Below, in pieces: positions 20,706-32,385 of a stretch of 64,000 nucleotides of DNA (position 1 is its first letter; each line of letters opens with the position of its first letter). This DNA is from Symbiodinium natans (taxonomy: Eukaryota > Sar > Dinophyceae > Suessiales > Symbiodiniaceae). The stretch is from NCBI GenBank assembly GCA_905221605.1, contig CAJNDS010002568.1:811413-875412 (forward strand), given 5' to 3'. A model generated the notes under the pieces. The model was not told the origin of the DNA. It did no database searches and worked only from the letters and a program-made list of their open reading frames with translations. Both the position numbers and the translations under genes were made by a program.

Positions 20706-20817
20706 ACCCCCCGTCAAAGGAAGCCTGGCGACCCGCAGACGACCGAAGCGCACCAAGAGCGCCAGGAGCTTCGCCGTGCAGACGGGTGGCAGAAAGATCC
20801 GGGTGGTCCTGGGCTGC

Positions 20818-21075
20818 GGGTTTAGGGTTTAGGGTTCAGGGTTTAGGGTTTAGGGTTTCGGGTTTCGGGTTTCGGGTTTAGGGGTTAGGGGTTAGGGTTT
20901 AGGGTTTAGGGCTGTAGGGCTTTATGGGGGCTTCTAGGGTTTTAGGGGTTTGTTGGGTTTCTTGGGTTTCTAGCGGCTTATGGGGCTTGTAAGGGGTCTG
21001 TAGGGTCTCCAGGGTTTCTGAAGTTTCTAGGGCTTGTAGGACTTTAGGGGCCTCTAGGGCGTCTAAGGTTTCTGG
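20818..21075 (+). repeat. G-strand array degenerating to TTTCTAGGG/TTTGTAGGG
   Basis: Standard units at 20818-20910, then variants such as GGTTTCTAGGG. The mirror-type variants in the preceding C-strand block suggest the two arms were exchanged or copied. Confidence 0.8.
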
Positions 21076-21409
21076 CGCCTGTAGGGTGTTGGGGCTTGCC
21101 GCCAAAGCGATGGAAAGCGGGCAGCTGCCCCAAAAGCCGGAAGACTGACCAACGCCCATGTCTCCTGCTCACCCTAGAAATCCCGAAAGCCTACAACCCT
21201 TTAGGGTTTGCGGCTTTAGGGTTTGGGATCCCTGGGCGGAATGTGCGTGTCTGAAACCTCAAAACGCCCGGAAAAGAGGGGGGGACCGCGGCGGCATTTT
21301 TTAATGGAGGACCGTGGTCTTTCCCATGGGCCGTTCAGCGAGGGGGTCACGCACCCCTATCCCCCCATACCCCCGCCCCCTACCAACCTCGGCCACCGTT
21401 CGGGGCAGC

Positions 21410-21512
21410 CATGGCCCCACATAATAAGCCCCTAAAGTACCCCCAATAAGGTTACAGTTGGGTTATAAGTACAGTTTTAACTGGGCTGCTAAGTACCACG
21501 AACCTCCAAGTA
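21410..21512. repeat. Palindromic element, family A copy 7, left arm lost
   Basis: The core CCCCTAAAGTACCCCCAATA and the right arm CACGAACCTCCAAGTA are present; no left arm is recognisable. Confidence 0.7.
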
Positions 21513-21910
21513 GGCTTGGGACAGGATGGCTGGCACATGGCGCACCGACAGCCCTAAACCCTAAACCCTAAACAGCTGCGGCATGGTTGGCTCCTGGGCG
21601 GTTTGACTCATGGGTCGCCCTGAGCCGGAGGCTATCTCGGAAAAACCCCAGGACCCTAACAGAGGGGCCTTATTTGGGGGGGGGGGCCATTAGAGTACAC
21701 TTATTAAGGGACCCTACTGTAGGGGAATACCATCAGTAGCTCTTCCGATCCCTATATGAAACCCTAAACCCTAAACCCTAAAGCCTAAACCCTGAACCCT
21801 GAACCCTAAACCCTAAAAAGCTGTGCGACCAAGCTGCTGAAGTGCTCGGTTGGAGTAGGCCGCCATGGAGCCCAAGTCACGATCAAAGGGGCTGTGCCTA
21901 GGATAAGACG

Positions 21911-22080
21911 AGGTTTAGGGTTTAGGGTTTAGGGTTTGGGGTTTAGGGTTGAGGGTTGAGGGTTTAGGCTTTAGGCTTTAGGCTGTAGCTTTAGGCGTCA
22001 GGCTTTAGGCTTTAGGCTTTAGGCTTTAGGCTTTAGGCTTTAGGCTTTAGGCTTTAGGCTTTAGGCTTTAGGCTTGAGGG
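21911..22080 (+). repeat. TTTAGGC variant array
   Basis: After a few TTTAGGG units, about 14 TTTAGGC units run in tandem (21967-22072). Confidence 0.95.
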
Positions 22081-22334
22081 TTTAGCGGCTGTTGTTTTGG
22101 GCGCTTTGGAGCTCTACATACACACACTTACTTCTTTGTCTTTCTTCTTTGTTTATATGAACGAAAAATAGGAATTGCCAAGTATTCCTATACTCTATAT
22201 ATATATATATATGTAATGGATACTGGATTAGATTTCTTCTTGTTTCAGGTTGGAGATTCTGGTTTTAGGATTCCCTGAACCCGCCACAGCACGTAGAAAA
22301 AGAGCACACAACCATCAGCAGAAGTTTCCCCAAC

Positions 22335-22550
22335 CGATATAGGGGCCTGAATAATTAGAACAGGGTTTGGGGGGGGGCTTATTATCGTGTAATGTGCCAC
22401 CATGGGAGTAAGGAGCATGTGGTTTCTTCAGACACGGCATAGACTCCTATATACAGGGTTCGGAATAATTACCAACAGTATTTCTTTATGGTCCCTTCGT
22501 AACTATAATAGAATAACCCCCCAAAACCATATTGTTCAGGCCCCTATATG
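22335..22550. repeat. Palindromic element, family D, complete copy
   Basis: Left end ATATAGGGGCCTGAATAAT followed by GGTTTGGGGGGGG; right end CCCCCCAAAACC followed by ATTGTTCAGGCCCCTATAT. These are inverted repeats of about 20 bp plus a G/C block, 216 bp in all. Confidence 0.8.
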
Positions 22551-23344
22551 AAGTCGACGTTGGAGGCTGCTTGGGTACAGCGTCCGCAGCGGGAAGAAGG
22601 CAGCCACCATGTAGAACACCCACCTTAGACAGAGATTGGGGTGGGTTATGGGGTTTTGGTAGGGTATAAATTAGAACCTAAACCCTAACCCCTACACCCT
22701 CTCAAAGACCAGTACCCTCACTTTTGCTTATGGTCTTTGCGAGTTGAGGGAACAAAGGATCAAAACCCCTACTATGGAGTAGGCCCTGGAACAAAGTATA
22801 AACTTTTTGGGCAAAAGTAGCCATAATAGGAACCCCTGAACCAAATACAGTCTAGGGGTTGTACCTCGCACCCGGAAGGTTGTACCCTTGGGTTTTGGGG
22901 ACCCTTTGGAACGATCCTTACCCTAAACCCTAGACCCTCAGGTTGTATAAGGGCCATACGGAGCATACTCAGGGCACCCTTAGGGGCATAATTTTCGGGG
23001 TACGAGTCTGAATCCGTGGTACATCTCGCCAAGTAGCTTTGCAGCATGAAGAATATTTTGAAAGGAGATAGCAGCAGGCAAGCAAAAAGCCAAGTGGGTT
23101 CAGGGTTTAGGGGTTAGGGTTTAGGGTTTAGGTTTTAGGGTTTAGGGTTTAGGGCACCCTAAACCCTAAACCCTAAGCCCCCAAGCCCCAACCTTGAGGA
23201 AACTTCCAGCGGCCTGTCTCTGAAACCCAAATACCCACCAACTCGCGGAATCCCAACTGCAGACCCTAAACCCTAAACCCTGAACCCTAAACCCTAAACC
23301 CTAAATCAGAAACCCTAATCCTCTCTTACATGTGTAATTTGAAT
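22551..23344. other. Spacer and short arrays without a supported gene
   Basis: One minus-strand frame at 22772-23047 lacks motifs. Short mixed arrays lie at 23100-23185 and 23265-23310. Confidence 0.4.
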
Positions 23345-23351
23345 GATGGGG

Positions 23352-23690
23352 AGTTCCCGGGCAAGGTCATATTCTTAGTGGGCAAGGTCCTATTTTTGCT
23401 GGGCAAGGGGTTTTTTTACTGGGCAAGGTCGTTCGGTTCAAAAAACGACCTTGTGCCCAGTAAAAAATGACCTTCGGGCCCCGAAGGTCATACTTTTACT
23501 GGGCGCCCGCCCCGCCCAGTAAAAACATGACCCTTCCGGCCCGCAAGGTTATATTTATCCTGGGCGCCCCCCCCCCCCACCAAAATAGCCCCGTCGCCCC
23601 CCCTACCCCTCCCAGCCACCCCCCCCCCCCCCCCCCCCCAACCCCCCCCACCCACCCCACCCACCCAGCCTCCCAACCCTAAACCCTAAA
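23352..23690. repeat. Cluster of GGGCAAGGTC hairpins and poly-C tracts
   Basis: ACTGGGCAAGGTCGTT (23418-23433) faces AACGACCTTGTGCCCAGT (23444-23461). A near-perfect 25-bp palindrome centred on GGGCCC lies at 23467-23491 and another at 23498-23520. C-runs follow (23562-23578, 23617-23640). Confidence 0.85.
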
Positions 23691-24059
23691 CCCTAAACCC
23701 TAAACCCTCCATGGCCTGGCCTAGGGCCTTGGCCTTTGGGACTGAAGGGATATGAAGCCTTGGCCTTGCGGTTTGAAAGGAAGACTGGCTTGAAGTGAAA
23801 AACGAAAAAATGCTTTCCTAATGTTGTGGGATCCAAAGGGTGGGTGGGTAGATGTTCCGTACCAGCGTAGCGAGCTTGACTAGTGAATTCTTGAAGTGGA
23901 GATGCTGAACCCTAAACCCTCAACCCGAAACCCTAGACCCTAAACCCTAAACCCTGAACCCTAAACCACTCTCACTTCAGGTTAGGGGCAGATGGCCCAG
24001 GGCCCCAAAGCACAGAAGCCGCGAGGCCAGGTGATCCAAAGCCTTTCTGGCCATGCTGT

Positions 24060-24300
24060 TGGTTTAGGGTGTGGGGTTTGGGGTTTAGGGTTTAGGGTTT
24101 AGGGTTAAGGTTTAGGGTTTAGGGTTTGGGGTTGAGGGTTTAGGGTTTAGGGTTTAGTGTTTAGGGCTAGCGGCTTTAGGGTTTACCTTTAGGGTTTAGG
24201 GTTTAGGGTTTAGGGTTTAGGGTTTAGGGTTTAGGGTTCAGGGTTCAGGGTTCAGGGTTTGGGGTTTAGGGTTTAGGGTGTAGGGTTTAGGGTTTAGGGA
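24060..24300 (+). repeat. G-strand telomere-like array
   Basis: TTTAGGG with TTTGGGG, TTCAGGG and TGTAGGG variants. Confidence 0.9.
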
Positions 24301-24392
24301 GTGGAGGTCCTTGAAACCCTGCACCCTGAACCCAACCTTAGTTGAGTTTGGCTAGCGTCAGGATTCGCCGAAGCTCAGCCCCGAACATTCGC

Positions 24393-24621
24393 AGGTTTGC
24401 GAAAATTCGGGGTACCTTCTTGGGGTCCTTAGAAAAAAGTGCATTTTTGGAGGTTTATGCAAACTAGGGGTACCTGACTGGGGTCCTTATAAAAAAGGTG
24501 ATCCTACCATGTGGGGACCCTAGACCTTAAACCCTAAACCCGAAACATTTGGGGGTTTACGCAAACTAGGGGTACCTTGTTGGGGTCCTTGTGTTTTAGG
24601 GGATCCTACTATTTGGGGACC
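24393..24621. repeat. Family B, three half-units in tandem
   Basis: The phrase GGGGTACCTTNTTGGGGTCC occurs three times (near 24408, 24466 and 24569). The second and third are followed by GGATCCTAC-like sequence and GTGGGGACCC or TTGGGGACCC. Confidence 0.75.
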
Positions 24622-24739
24622 CTAAACCCTAAACCCTGGGCTCCCTTGTTTTCGTAAATTCCCATTTCTACAACATGTTGCCGAATTCGGCAACCAGCCT
24701 TTCTGCCTGCTGGCGTTCTTAGTAGCGGCTCTTCGCTGG

Positions 24740-25110
24740 ACCCTGAACCCTAAACCCTAAGCCCTAAACCCTAAACCCTAATTAAACCCTAAAACCTAAA
24801 CCCTAAACCCTAAACCCCCACACGCTTGGCTTCCATTGGGGCTTCTGGGCTTTGGGGCTTGAGGGATTCTAGCAGCTCCCGCGAGCTCCAAACCCTGAAC
24901 ACCAAGCCCCTGTTCCTATACCCCCCTGAGTCTTCTGACGGCCTAAACCCTAAACCCTAAACCCTTAGCCCTAAACCCTAAACCCTAACCCCAAACCCTG
25001 AACCCTAAACCCCCCGAACGCTACTTGCAGCCTAAACCCTAAACCCCAAATCCCTGAACCCCTAAACCGCCCACACGCCCCTCAAACCCTAAGCCCTAAA
25101 CTCCAGACCC
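24740..25110 (-). repeat. C-strand arrays downstream of the FNIP gene
   Basis: Interrupted CCCTAAA blocks (24740-24815, 24945-25010, 25030-25110) end about 30 bp before the stop codon of the FNIP-repeat gene. Confidence 0.85.
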
Positions 25111-25143
25111 TAAACCGTCCTTCTCCGTTTGTGACCTCAGAGT

Positions 25144-27279
25144 TTATTTGGTATGTATCTGAAAAAAGCGCCACAAGAAACGCACTAAGGAGCTTGGAAG
25201 CTGAACCCCTTCCAAGCTCTGGTTGAAACAATGGCCGAAGATCAATGTCTGTAGGCCGCTGGGAAGCTGCACCCCTTCCAAGCTCTGGTTGAAGAACATG
25301 CCAAAGGTCAATGTCTGTAGGCCGCTGGGAAGCTGCACGCCTTCTAAGCTCTGGTTGAAATCATGGCCGAAGGTCAAGGTCTGTAGGCCGCTGGGCAGCT
25401 GCACCCCTTCCAAGCTCTGGTTGAAATCATAGCTGAGGGTCAAGGTCTGCAGGCCGCTGGGAAGCTGCACCCCTTCCAAGCTCTGGTTGAAATCATAACC
25501 GAAGGTCAGGGTCTGCAGTCCGCTGGGAAGCTGCGCCCCTTGCAAGCGCTGGTTGAAACCATAGCCGAAGGTCAGGGTCTGTAGGCCGCTTGGAAGCTGC
25601 GCCCCTTCCAAGCTCTGGTTGAAGACATGACCGAAGGACAAGGTCTGTAGGCCGCTGGGGAGTTGTGCCCCTTCCAACCTCTGGTTGAAACCATGACCGA
25701 AGGTCAAGGTCTGTAGGCCACTGGAATGCAGCCCTTCCAAGCTCTGGTTGAAATTCCGGCCGAAGGTCAAGGTCTGCAGGCCGCTGGGAAGCTGCACCCC
25801 TGCAAAGCTCTGGTTGAAATCATTACCGAAGGTCAAGGTCTGTAGGCCGCTGGGAAGCTGCACCCCTGCCAAGCTGTGGTTGAAAAATCGGCCGAAGGTC
25901 AAGGTCTGCAGGCCGCTAGGAAGCTGCACCCCTGCCAAGCTCTGCTTGAAACCATCGCCGAAGGTCAGGGTCTGTAGATCGCTGGGAAGCTGCACCCCTT
26001 CCAGGCTCTTGTTGAAATCATGGCCGAAGGTCAGGGTCTGTAGGCCGCTGGGAAGCTGCACTCCTTTCAAGCTCTCGTTGAAATACCGGCCGAAGGTCAA
26101 GTTCTGTAAGCCGCAGGGAAGCTGCACCCCTTCCAAGCTCTGGTTCGAACAAGGGCCAAAGGTCAAGGTCTGCAGGCCGCTGGGAAGCTGCACCCGTGCT
26201 AAGCTCTGCTTGAAATCATGACCGAAGCTCAAGGTCTGCAAGCCGCTGGGAAGCTGCGCCCCTTCTAAGCTCTGGTTGAAACCATGACCGAAGGTCAAGG
26301 TCTGTAGGCCGCTGGGCAGCTGCACGCTTGTTAAGCTTCGGTTGAAATCATAGCTGAGGGTCAAGGTCTGTAGGCTGCTGGGAAGCTGCACCCCTTCCAA
26401 ACTCTGGTTGAAAGCACGGCCCAAGGTCAAGGTCTGCAGGCCGCTGGGAAGCTGCACCCCTTCCAAGCTTTGGTCGAAACCCTCGCCGAAGGTCAGGGTC
26501 TGTAGGCCGCTGGGAAGCTGCACCCCCTCCAAGCTCTGGTTGAAATCACCGGCGAAGGTCAAGGTCTGCAGGCCGCTGGGAAGGTGCACCCCTTCCAAGC
26601 TCTGGTTGAAATACCGGTCGAAGGTCAAGGTCTGTAGGCCGCTGGGAAGTTGCACCCCTTCCAAGCTCTGGTTGAAATACCGGCCGAAGGTCAAGTTCTG
26701 CAAGCCGCTGGGAAGCTGCACCCCTTCCAAGCTGTGGTTGAAACCCTCGCCGAAGGTCAGGGTCTGCAGGCCGCTGGGCAGCTGCACTCCTACCAAGCTC
26801 TGCTTGAACCCATCACCGAAGGTCAGGGTCTGTAGGCTGCTGGGAAGCTGCACCCCTTGCAAGCTCTGGTTGAACAACTTGTCGAAGGTTAAGCTCTCCA
26901 GGTCGCTGGGAAGGTGCACCCCTTCCAAGCTCTGATTGAAATCATGGCCGAGGGTCAAGGCAACAACGACATCCATGGCATCCGTGTCTTGACTCAACCC
27001 TGTCTTTGCTAATGTAGCTGCGAATGCTCGCTTTATGCTGCGTGCCGCGCAGCCTGCGCCGCATTTCCGCACCACGTACGTGAGCTCTTGGCTTTGAGTT
27101 TGTCGCAGCAGCGGCAGGTGCAGGTTGAGGAGACGCCCACCTGAAGTCAGCACGATTGTTGCTGCGGGAAGGCCGACGCTTCCTGCGACGCGCCTCCGCA
27201 CATCCAGCCCCGTTTCCACATCGTCCACACGGAGCTCAAATGTCGACCCGGCAACACTGTGGATGGTCAACGGCTGCAT
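25144..27279 (-). CDS. Ubiquitin-like domain + FNIP-type leucine-rich repeat protein
   Basis: A single open frame of 711 codons starts at an ATG (27277-27279). Residues 1-72 look like a ubiquitin-like fold: MQPLTIHSVAGSTFELRV, a D-rich turn, LPAATIVLTSGGRLL and a final LTYVV strand. Residues 73-113 are a linker. From residue 114 there are 27 repeats of 22 residues, consensus FNQSLEGVQLPSGLQTLTFG plus two variable residues; one copy is a residue short and the last runs into the C-terminus RFLWRFFQIHTK. The unit matches FNIP repeats (known from Dictyostelium, some giant viruses and dinoflagellates), a solenoid thought to bind proteins. The 66-bp DNA units are very similar, so the array grew recently. 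A ubiquitin-like domain fused to a binding solenoid would suit a ubiquitin-pathway adaptor, but that is inference. No signal peptide or membrane segment. Frames on the plus strand are shadows of the repeat. Confidence 0.88.
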   Translation of the reverse strand: MQPLTIHSVAGSTFELRVDDVETGLDVRRRVAGSVGLPAATIVLTSGGRLLNLHLPLLRQTQSQELTYVVRKCGAGCAARSIKRAFAATLAKTGLSQDTDAMDVVVALTLGHDFNQSLEGVHLPSDLESLTFDKLFNQSLQGVQLPSSLQTLTFGDGFKQSLVGVQLPSGLQTLTFGEGFNHSLEGVQLPSGLQNLTFGRYFNQSLEGVQLPSGLQTLTFDRYFNQSLEGVHLPSGLQTLTFAGDFNQSLEGVQLPSGLQTLTFGEGFDQSLEGVQLPSGLQTLTLGRAFNQSLEGVQLPSSLQTLTLSYDFNRSLTSVQLPSGLQTLTFGHGFNQSLEGAQLPSGLQTLSFGHDFKQSLARVQLPSGLQTLTFGPCSNQSLEGVQLPCGLQNLTFGRYFNESLKGVQLPSGLQTLTFGHDFNKSLEGVQLPSDLQTLTFGDGFKQSLAGVQLPSGLQTLTFGRFFNHSLAGVQLPSGLQTLTFGNDFNQSFAGVQLPSGLQTLTFGRNFNQSLEGLHSSGLQTLTFGHGFNQRLEGAQLPSGLQTLSFGHVFNQSLEGAQLPSGLQTLTFGYGFNQRLQGAQLPSGLQTLTFGYDFNQSLEGVQLPSGLQTLTLSYDFNQSLEGVQLPSGLQTLTFGHDFNQSLEGVQLPSGLQTLTFGMFFNQSLEGVQLPSGLQTLIFGHCFNQSLEGVQLPSSLVRFLWRFFQIHTK

Positions 27280-27457
27280 GTGGGGCTTAGATTTTAGTGG
27301 TGGTGGGAGAGCAAAATCCCCTACTGTAAACCCTAAACCCCATACCCTAAATGGGGTGCAACATTTGATGTGTATAGGACACGTGCGATCCCTTCTCGAT
27401 CGAGTTCAAGGGACCTATGCCTTCAACAGCAAAAGCGCGAAAGCGCTGGTTGAAGGG

Positions 27458-28590
27458 GTTTAGGGTTTAGGGTTTAGGGTTTAGGATTTAGGGTTTAGGG
27501 TTTAGGGTTTAGGGTTTAGGGTTTAGCGTTTGTCTGGGGTAGTCCCCCTGAACCCTCCTGAAAATCCTAAACCCCAAACCCTAAACCCCAAACCCTAAAC
27601 CGTAAACCCCAAACCCTAAACCCCAAACCCTAAACCCTAAACCCCAAACCCTAAACCCCAAACTCCACCCCTGAGTTCAGGCTTTGAGGATTTCAGGGGG
27701 TCGGTTCTTCGCAGGGGCGTGTGGGTGCTGAGATTTGACTGAGCCTTGCAGCTGCGGCAGTTGTGGTTCAGGGTTTAGGGTTTAGGGTTTAGGGTTTAGG
27801 GTTTAGGGTTTAGGGTTTAGGGTTTGGGGTTTGGGGTTTAGGGTTTAGGGTTTCGGGTTTAGGGTTTAGGGTTTAGGGTTTAGGACTTAGGGTTTCGGGG
27901 CTAGGGTTTAGGGTTTAGGGGTTAGGGTTTCTTAGGGTTGAGGGTTCGCGTAGCTGTGGCTTAAGCTTGAGGAGTTGCGCTGCAACTGTTTAGAGCCTGT
28001 GAAGATTCTGGGTGATAGGCCAGGGTAACTAAACCCCAAACCCTTAACCCTAAACCCTTAACCCTGAACCCTAAACCCGAAACCCTAAACCCTAAACCCC
28101 TTTTTTGTTTGAGGGTTTAGGAGGTGGGCTGAAAAAGTAGATTGAGGACCCAAAGCCCTCAATTGAAAATCCAAGACCCCTAAGTCCAAACTCCTCGGCG
28201 TCTCTCTCACTACCACAAAACCTTAACCCGAAACCCCAAACCCAAAACCCTAAACCCTAAACCCTAAACCCCAAACCTCAAACCCCAAACCCTAAACCCT
28301 AAACCCTAATCCCTAAACCCCAAACCCCAAAAAAGCCAAGAAAGCAGAAGCGGAAGCCAGGCCTTTTTGTACAAACCCTAAACCCTAAACCCCAAACCCG
28401 AAACCCTAAACCCCAAACCCTAAATCCCAAACCCTAAACCCCAAAACCCCAAACCCCAAACCCCAAACCCTTAACCCTAAACCCCAAACCCTAAACCCTA
28501 AACCCCAAACCCCAAACCCCAAACCCCCAACCCTAAACCCCAAACCCTAATCCCCAAACCCTAAACCCTAAACCCTAAACCCTAAACCCG
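27458..28590. repeat. Dense telomere-like arrays in both orientations
   Basis: G-strand 27458-27530 and 27768-27935; C-strand 27545-27665, 28025-28105 and 28225-28590, the last with many CCCCAAACCCTAAA dimers. No gene supported. Confidence 0.9.
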
Positions 28591-28676
28591 AAGTTCGGGT
28601 TTTCGGTGGGCCGGGTCGACCTCGTCTCTCTGCGTCGGGTCCTTGAAGGTCGTATGGTACCTTGCAGGGTCTTCAG

Positions 28677-29125
28677 GGTTTAGGGTTTAGGGTTTAGGGT
28701 TTAGGGTTTAGGGTTTAGGGTTTAGGGTTTGGGGTTTGCGGTTTAGAGGTTTAGCATCTGGGATCTAGGATTTAGGATTTAAGGCTTAGGGCTTAGGGCT
28801 TAGGATTTCGGATCTAGGGTCTAGGATTGCGGATTTAAGGTAAACCCTCAACCCTAAACCCTAAACCCTAAACCCTAAGCCCGAAATAAACCCTAGAGAT
28901 CTGAGCCCGAGCAACTTCCGAGGCTCCAACCCACCAGGAGTCACATCCCCCATTCTACACTCGGATGGCACTTGAAGCCCTCTGAATATTCTTTAGTCTG
29001 GTGGTTTAGGGTTTAGGGTTTAGGGTTTAGGGTTTAGGGTTTAGAGTTTACGGTTTGGGGTTTGGGGTTTGGGGTTTGGAGTTCAGGGTTTAGGGTTTGG
29101 GGTTTGGGAGTTAGGGTTTAGGCTT
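28677..29125. repeat. Telomere-like arrays
   Basis: G-strand 28677-28745, C-strand 28845-28885, G-strand 29003-29125. Confidence 0.88.
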
Positions 29126-29355
29126 TCTGTCTCAAACCCAATAATCGAAAACATTGGATATCCCAAGGGCCTGCTCTGGCTTCCCAGACTCAATCTTCTG
29201 TCTGCTTGGTTGTTTATGCTAAGGCTCAGGGTATCATTTGGGACTTGAAATCCCATCATCCCGCGCCTGCGTCGTGACTTCCCCTACTTCCCCTAATACC
29301 CCCCTCTATACTACCCCCCTAGGTTCCCCCCCTTACAGAACCTTCATGAAGCTTC

Positions 29356-30020
<665 letters not shown>

Positions 30021-30206
30021 CTACTGCTACGACTCCCACGAATTCCCACGACTTAAGCCGTGAACCCAAGAAATCCCCACCCAAGTCGAGGCACACGGCA
30101 TGCCACAGAGAGTCAATCGAGCGGACGCAGCTGGCGAGGCCTCCGAGCTCCGATTCTTTGCATTCTTTTTGCTGCTCTGTTTTTTTCTTGTTTGTGTGTG
30201 CGAGGG

Positions 30207-30335
30207 TGCATGCGTGGGTGGGTGGGTTGCGTGGGTGCATGGGTGCGTGGGTTGCGTGGTTGCGTGGGTGCGTGGGTTGCGTGGGTGCGTGGGTGCATGC
30301 GTGCGGGCGGGCGGGCGTGCGGGCGGGTGGGTCCT
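30207..30335 (+). repeat. GTGGGTGC minisatellite
   Basis: Irregular tandem GTGGGTTGC, GTGGGTGC and GCGGGCGG units, strongly G-rich on the plus strand. Confidence 0.92.
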
Positions 30336-30374
30336 AGTAACCTTCAACCCTGCACCCTACACACCATAAGCCTA

Positions 30375-31500
30375 GGAATCCCTAAACCCTAAACCCTAAA
30401 CCCTAAACCCTAAACCCCAAACCCTGTTCTAGGAATCCTAACCTCCGGCCTATGCTGCACAGGATGAGAAGGCACTGGAAGGTGCCCCATGGCCACAGCC
30501 TTAATCGCGGCTCCGGACTCAGGGTCGACGGGGCTCGGATTTAGGGTTTAGGGTTTAGGGTTTAGGGTTTAGGGTTTAGGGTTTAGGGGTTAGGGGTTTA
30601 GGGTTTAGGGTTTAGGGCCCTAAAACCCTAAAACCCTAAAGCCCTAAACCCTAACCCCACACCTTGGGGGCTTTAGGGTTTATAGGGTGTAGGCAGTCGG
30701 GAGAGCGCCATGACAGAACTTGATGAGGGGCTGGGGAATGCTTTTTAAGCGATTTATCAGTTGTTTTCAAAGTCGTTTAAGGTGCGTTTGTTCTTTTTTG
30801 CTGTTTTTCGGGTTGCTGAGGGCTTGCTCAAACGAAGGTTTCGCGTGGCCAACCACTGCAAACTGTTCACGTTGCCCCGGGTTGAGGGTTTGGGGTTTGG
30901 GGTTTGGGTTTAAGGTTTAGGCTAAAGCGATACTTCCTTCCGCCGGTACCTAACCGCATAATAAAACAACAATGAGTCAAGTAACTTAACGAGCAAGCCT
31001 ACGGCCTAATGCCCTGCACCGTGTGCAGCGTCTAGGGCTAAACCCTAAGCCCGAAACCCTAAACCCACAGACCCTCACTACACCGTATGCAGCGTCTAGG
31101 GCTAAACCCTAAACCCCAAACCCTAAACCCTAGCCCCGAAACCCTAAGTCCTAAACCCTAAACCCTAAACCCACAGACCCAGCGGCATCCCGTCTGAGCA
31201 TCGGAAGCGGTAGTCGCGCCATCTCGCCTTAGAGGGCAAGCTCACCCTCTTCCAGCCGCGAAACCCCAAACCCTAAACCCTAAACCCTAAACCTTGCAAG
31301 CCCTTCGCCTCCTAAACCCCGAAAGCCCCAAACCCTGCACCCCTTAAACTCCCCCAAGTCCGGAACCCTAAACCCTGAACCTTAAAACCCTAAACCCTGA
31401 CATGTACACCCTGAACCCTAAGCCGTAAACCCTAAGCCCTAAACCCTAAACCCTAAACCCTAAACCCTAAACCCTAAACCCTGAACCCTTAGAAACGTCC
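30375..31500. repeat. Arrays and spacers
   Basis: C-strand 30380-30425, 31262-31295 and 31435-31490; G-strand 30540-30615. A direct repeat GCAGCGTCTAGGGCTAAACC occurs at about 31025 and 31090. No gene supported. Confidence 0.75.
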
Positions 31501-31574
31501 GCGAGCCTGTAGGTGCTTCTGCGCATTTCGCAGGAACTGGCTCGGGATCATGGTGTCACCGATAGCCCACCTGT

Positions 31575-32385
31575 CAGGGTGTAGGGTTTAGGGTTTAGGG
31601 TTTCCGGTTTCGGGTTTCGGGTTTGGGGTTTGGGGCTTGGGGTTTGGGTTTGGGGTTTCGGGTTTGGGGTTTGGGGCTTGGGGCTTGGGGCTTGGGGCTT
31701 GGGGCTGGGGTTTGGGGGTTTGGGGTTAGGGGTTTGGGGCCGAAAGCTACTGTAGAGGAACCCCCTGAAGAAACCCCCCTAAACCCTTAACCCCAAACCC
31801 TCAACCCTTGTCAAGACGGTGCAATCTGGATGTAGGATTTCGGGCTTCGGGCTTCAGGTTTCGGGTTTAGGGTTTAGGGTTTAGGGTTTGGGGCTTAGGG
31901 TTTAGGGTTTAGGGTTTAGGGTTTAGGGTTTAGGGTTTAGGGTTTAGGGTTTAGGGTTTAGGGTTTAGGGGCTTGGGGGTTTCGGGTTGCAGGTACCTGA
32001 AGTCCTGAAACCCCCAAACTCGCTGTCCGAGATGCAAGAGTCGATGGCAAACCCGCTCGGGGTAGACGGAGATGTAGATCCGGTACCTTTGGAAGGAGGT
32101 TAGGGTGTAGGGTTAGGGTTTAGGGTTTAGGGTTTAGGGTTTAGGGTATAGGGTTTAGGGTTTAGGGTTTAGGGTTTAGGGTTTAGGGTCTAGGTTTAGG
32201 GTTTAGGGTTTAGGGTTTAGGGTTTAGGGTTTAGGGTTTGGGGTTTGGGGTTTGGGGTTTGGGGTTTGGGGTTTGGGGTTTGGGGTTTGGGGTTTGGGGT
32301 TTGGGGTTTGGGGCTTAGGGTTTAGGTTCAGGGTTCAGGGTCCAGGGTTTAAGGTTTATTGTTTAGGGTTTAGGGTTTAGCCCCC
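31575..32385 (+). repeat. G-strand arrays with homogeneous TTTGGGG block
   Basis: TTTAGGG and TTTCGGG units at 31575-31740 and 31855-31985, then 32100-32385, where 32226-32312 is about 12 tandem TTTGGGG units. Confidence 0.95.

Noticed and set aside
23850-23910. Possible tRNA or rRNA fragment (TAGTGAATTCTTGAAGTGGAG)
   Set aside because: No cloverleaf or conserved rRNA core could be followed beyond the short phrase.
25223-26935. Plus-strand frames rich in CRPLGSCTPSKLWLK
   Set aside because: They are antisense shadows of the FNIP repeat array.
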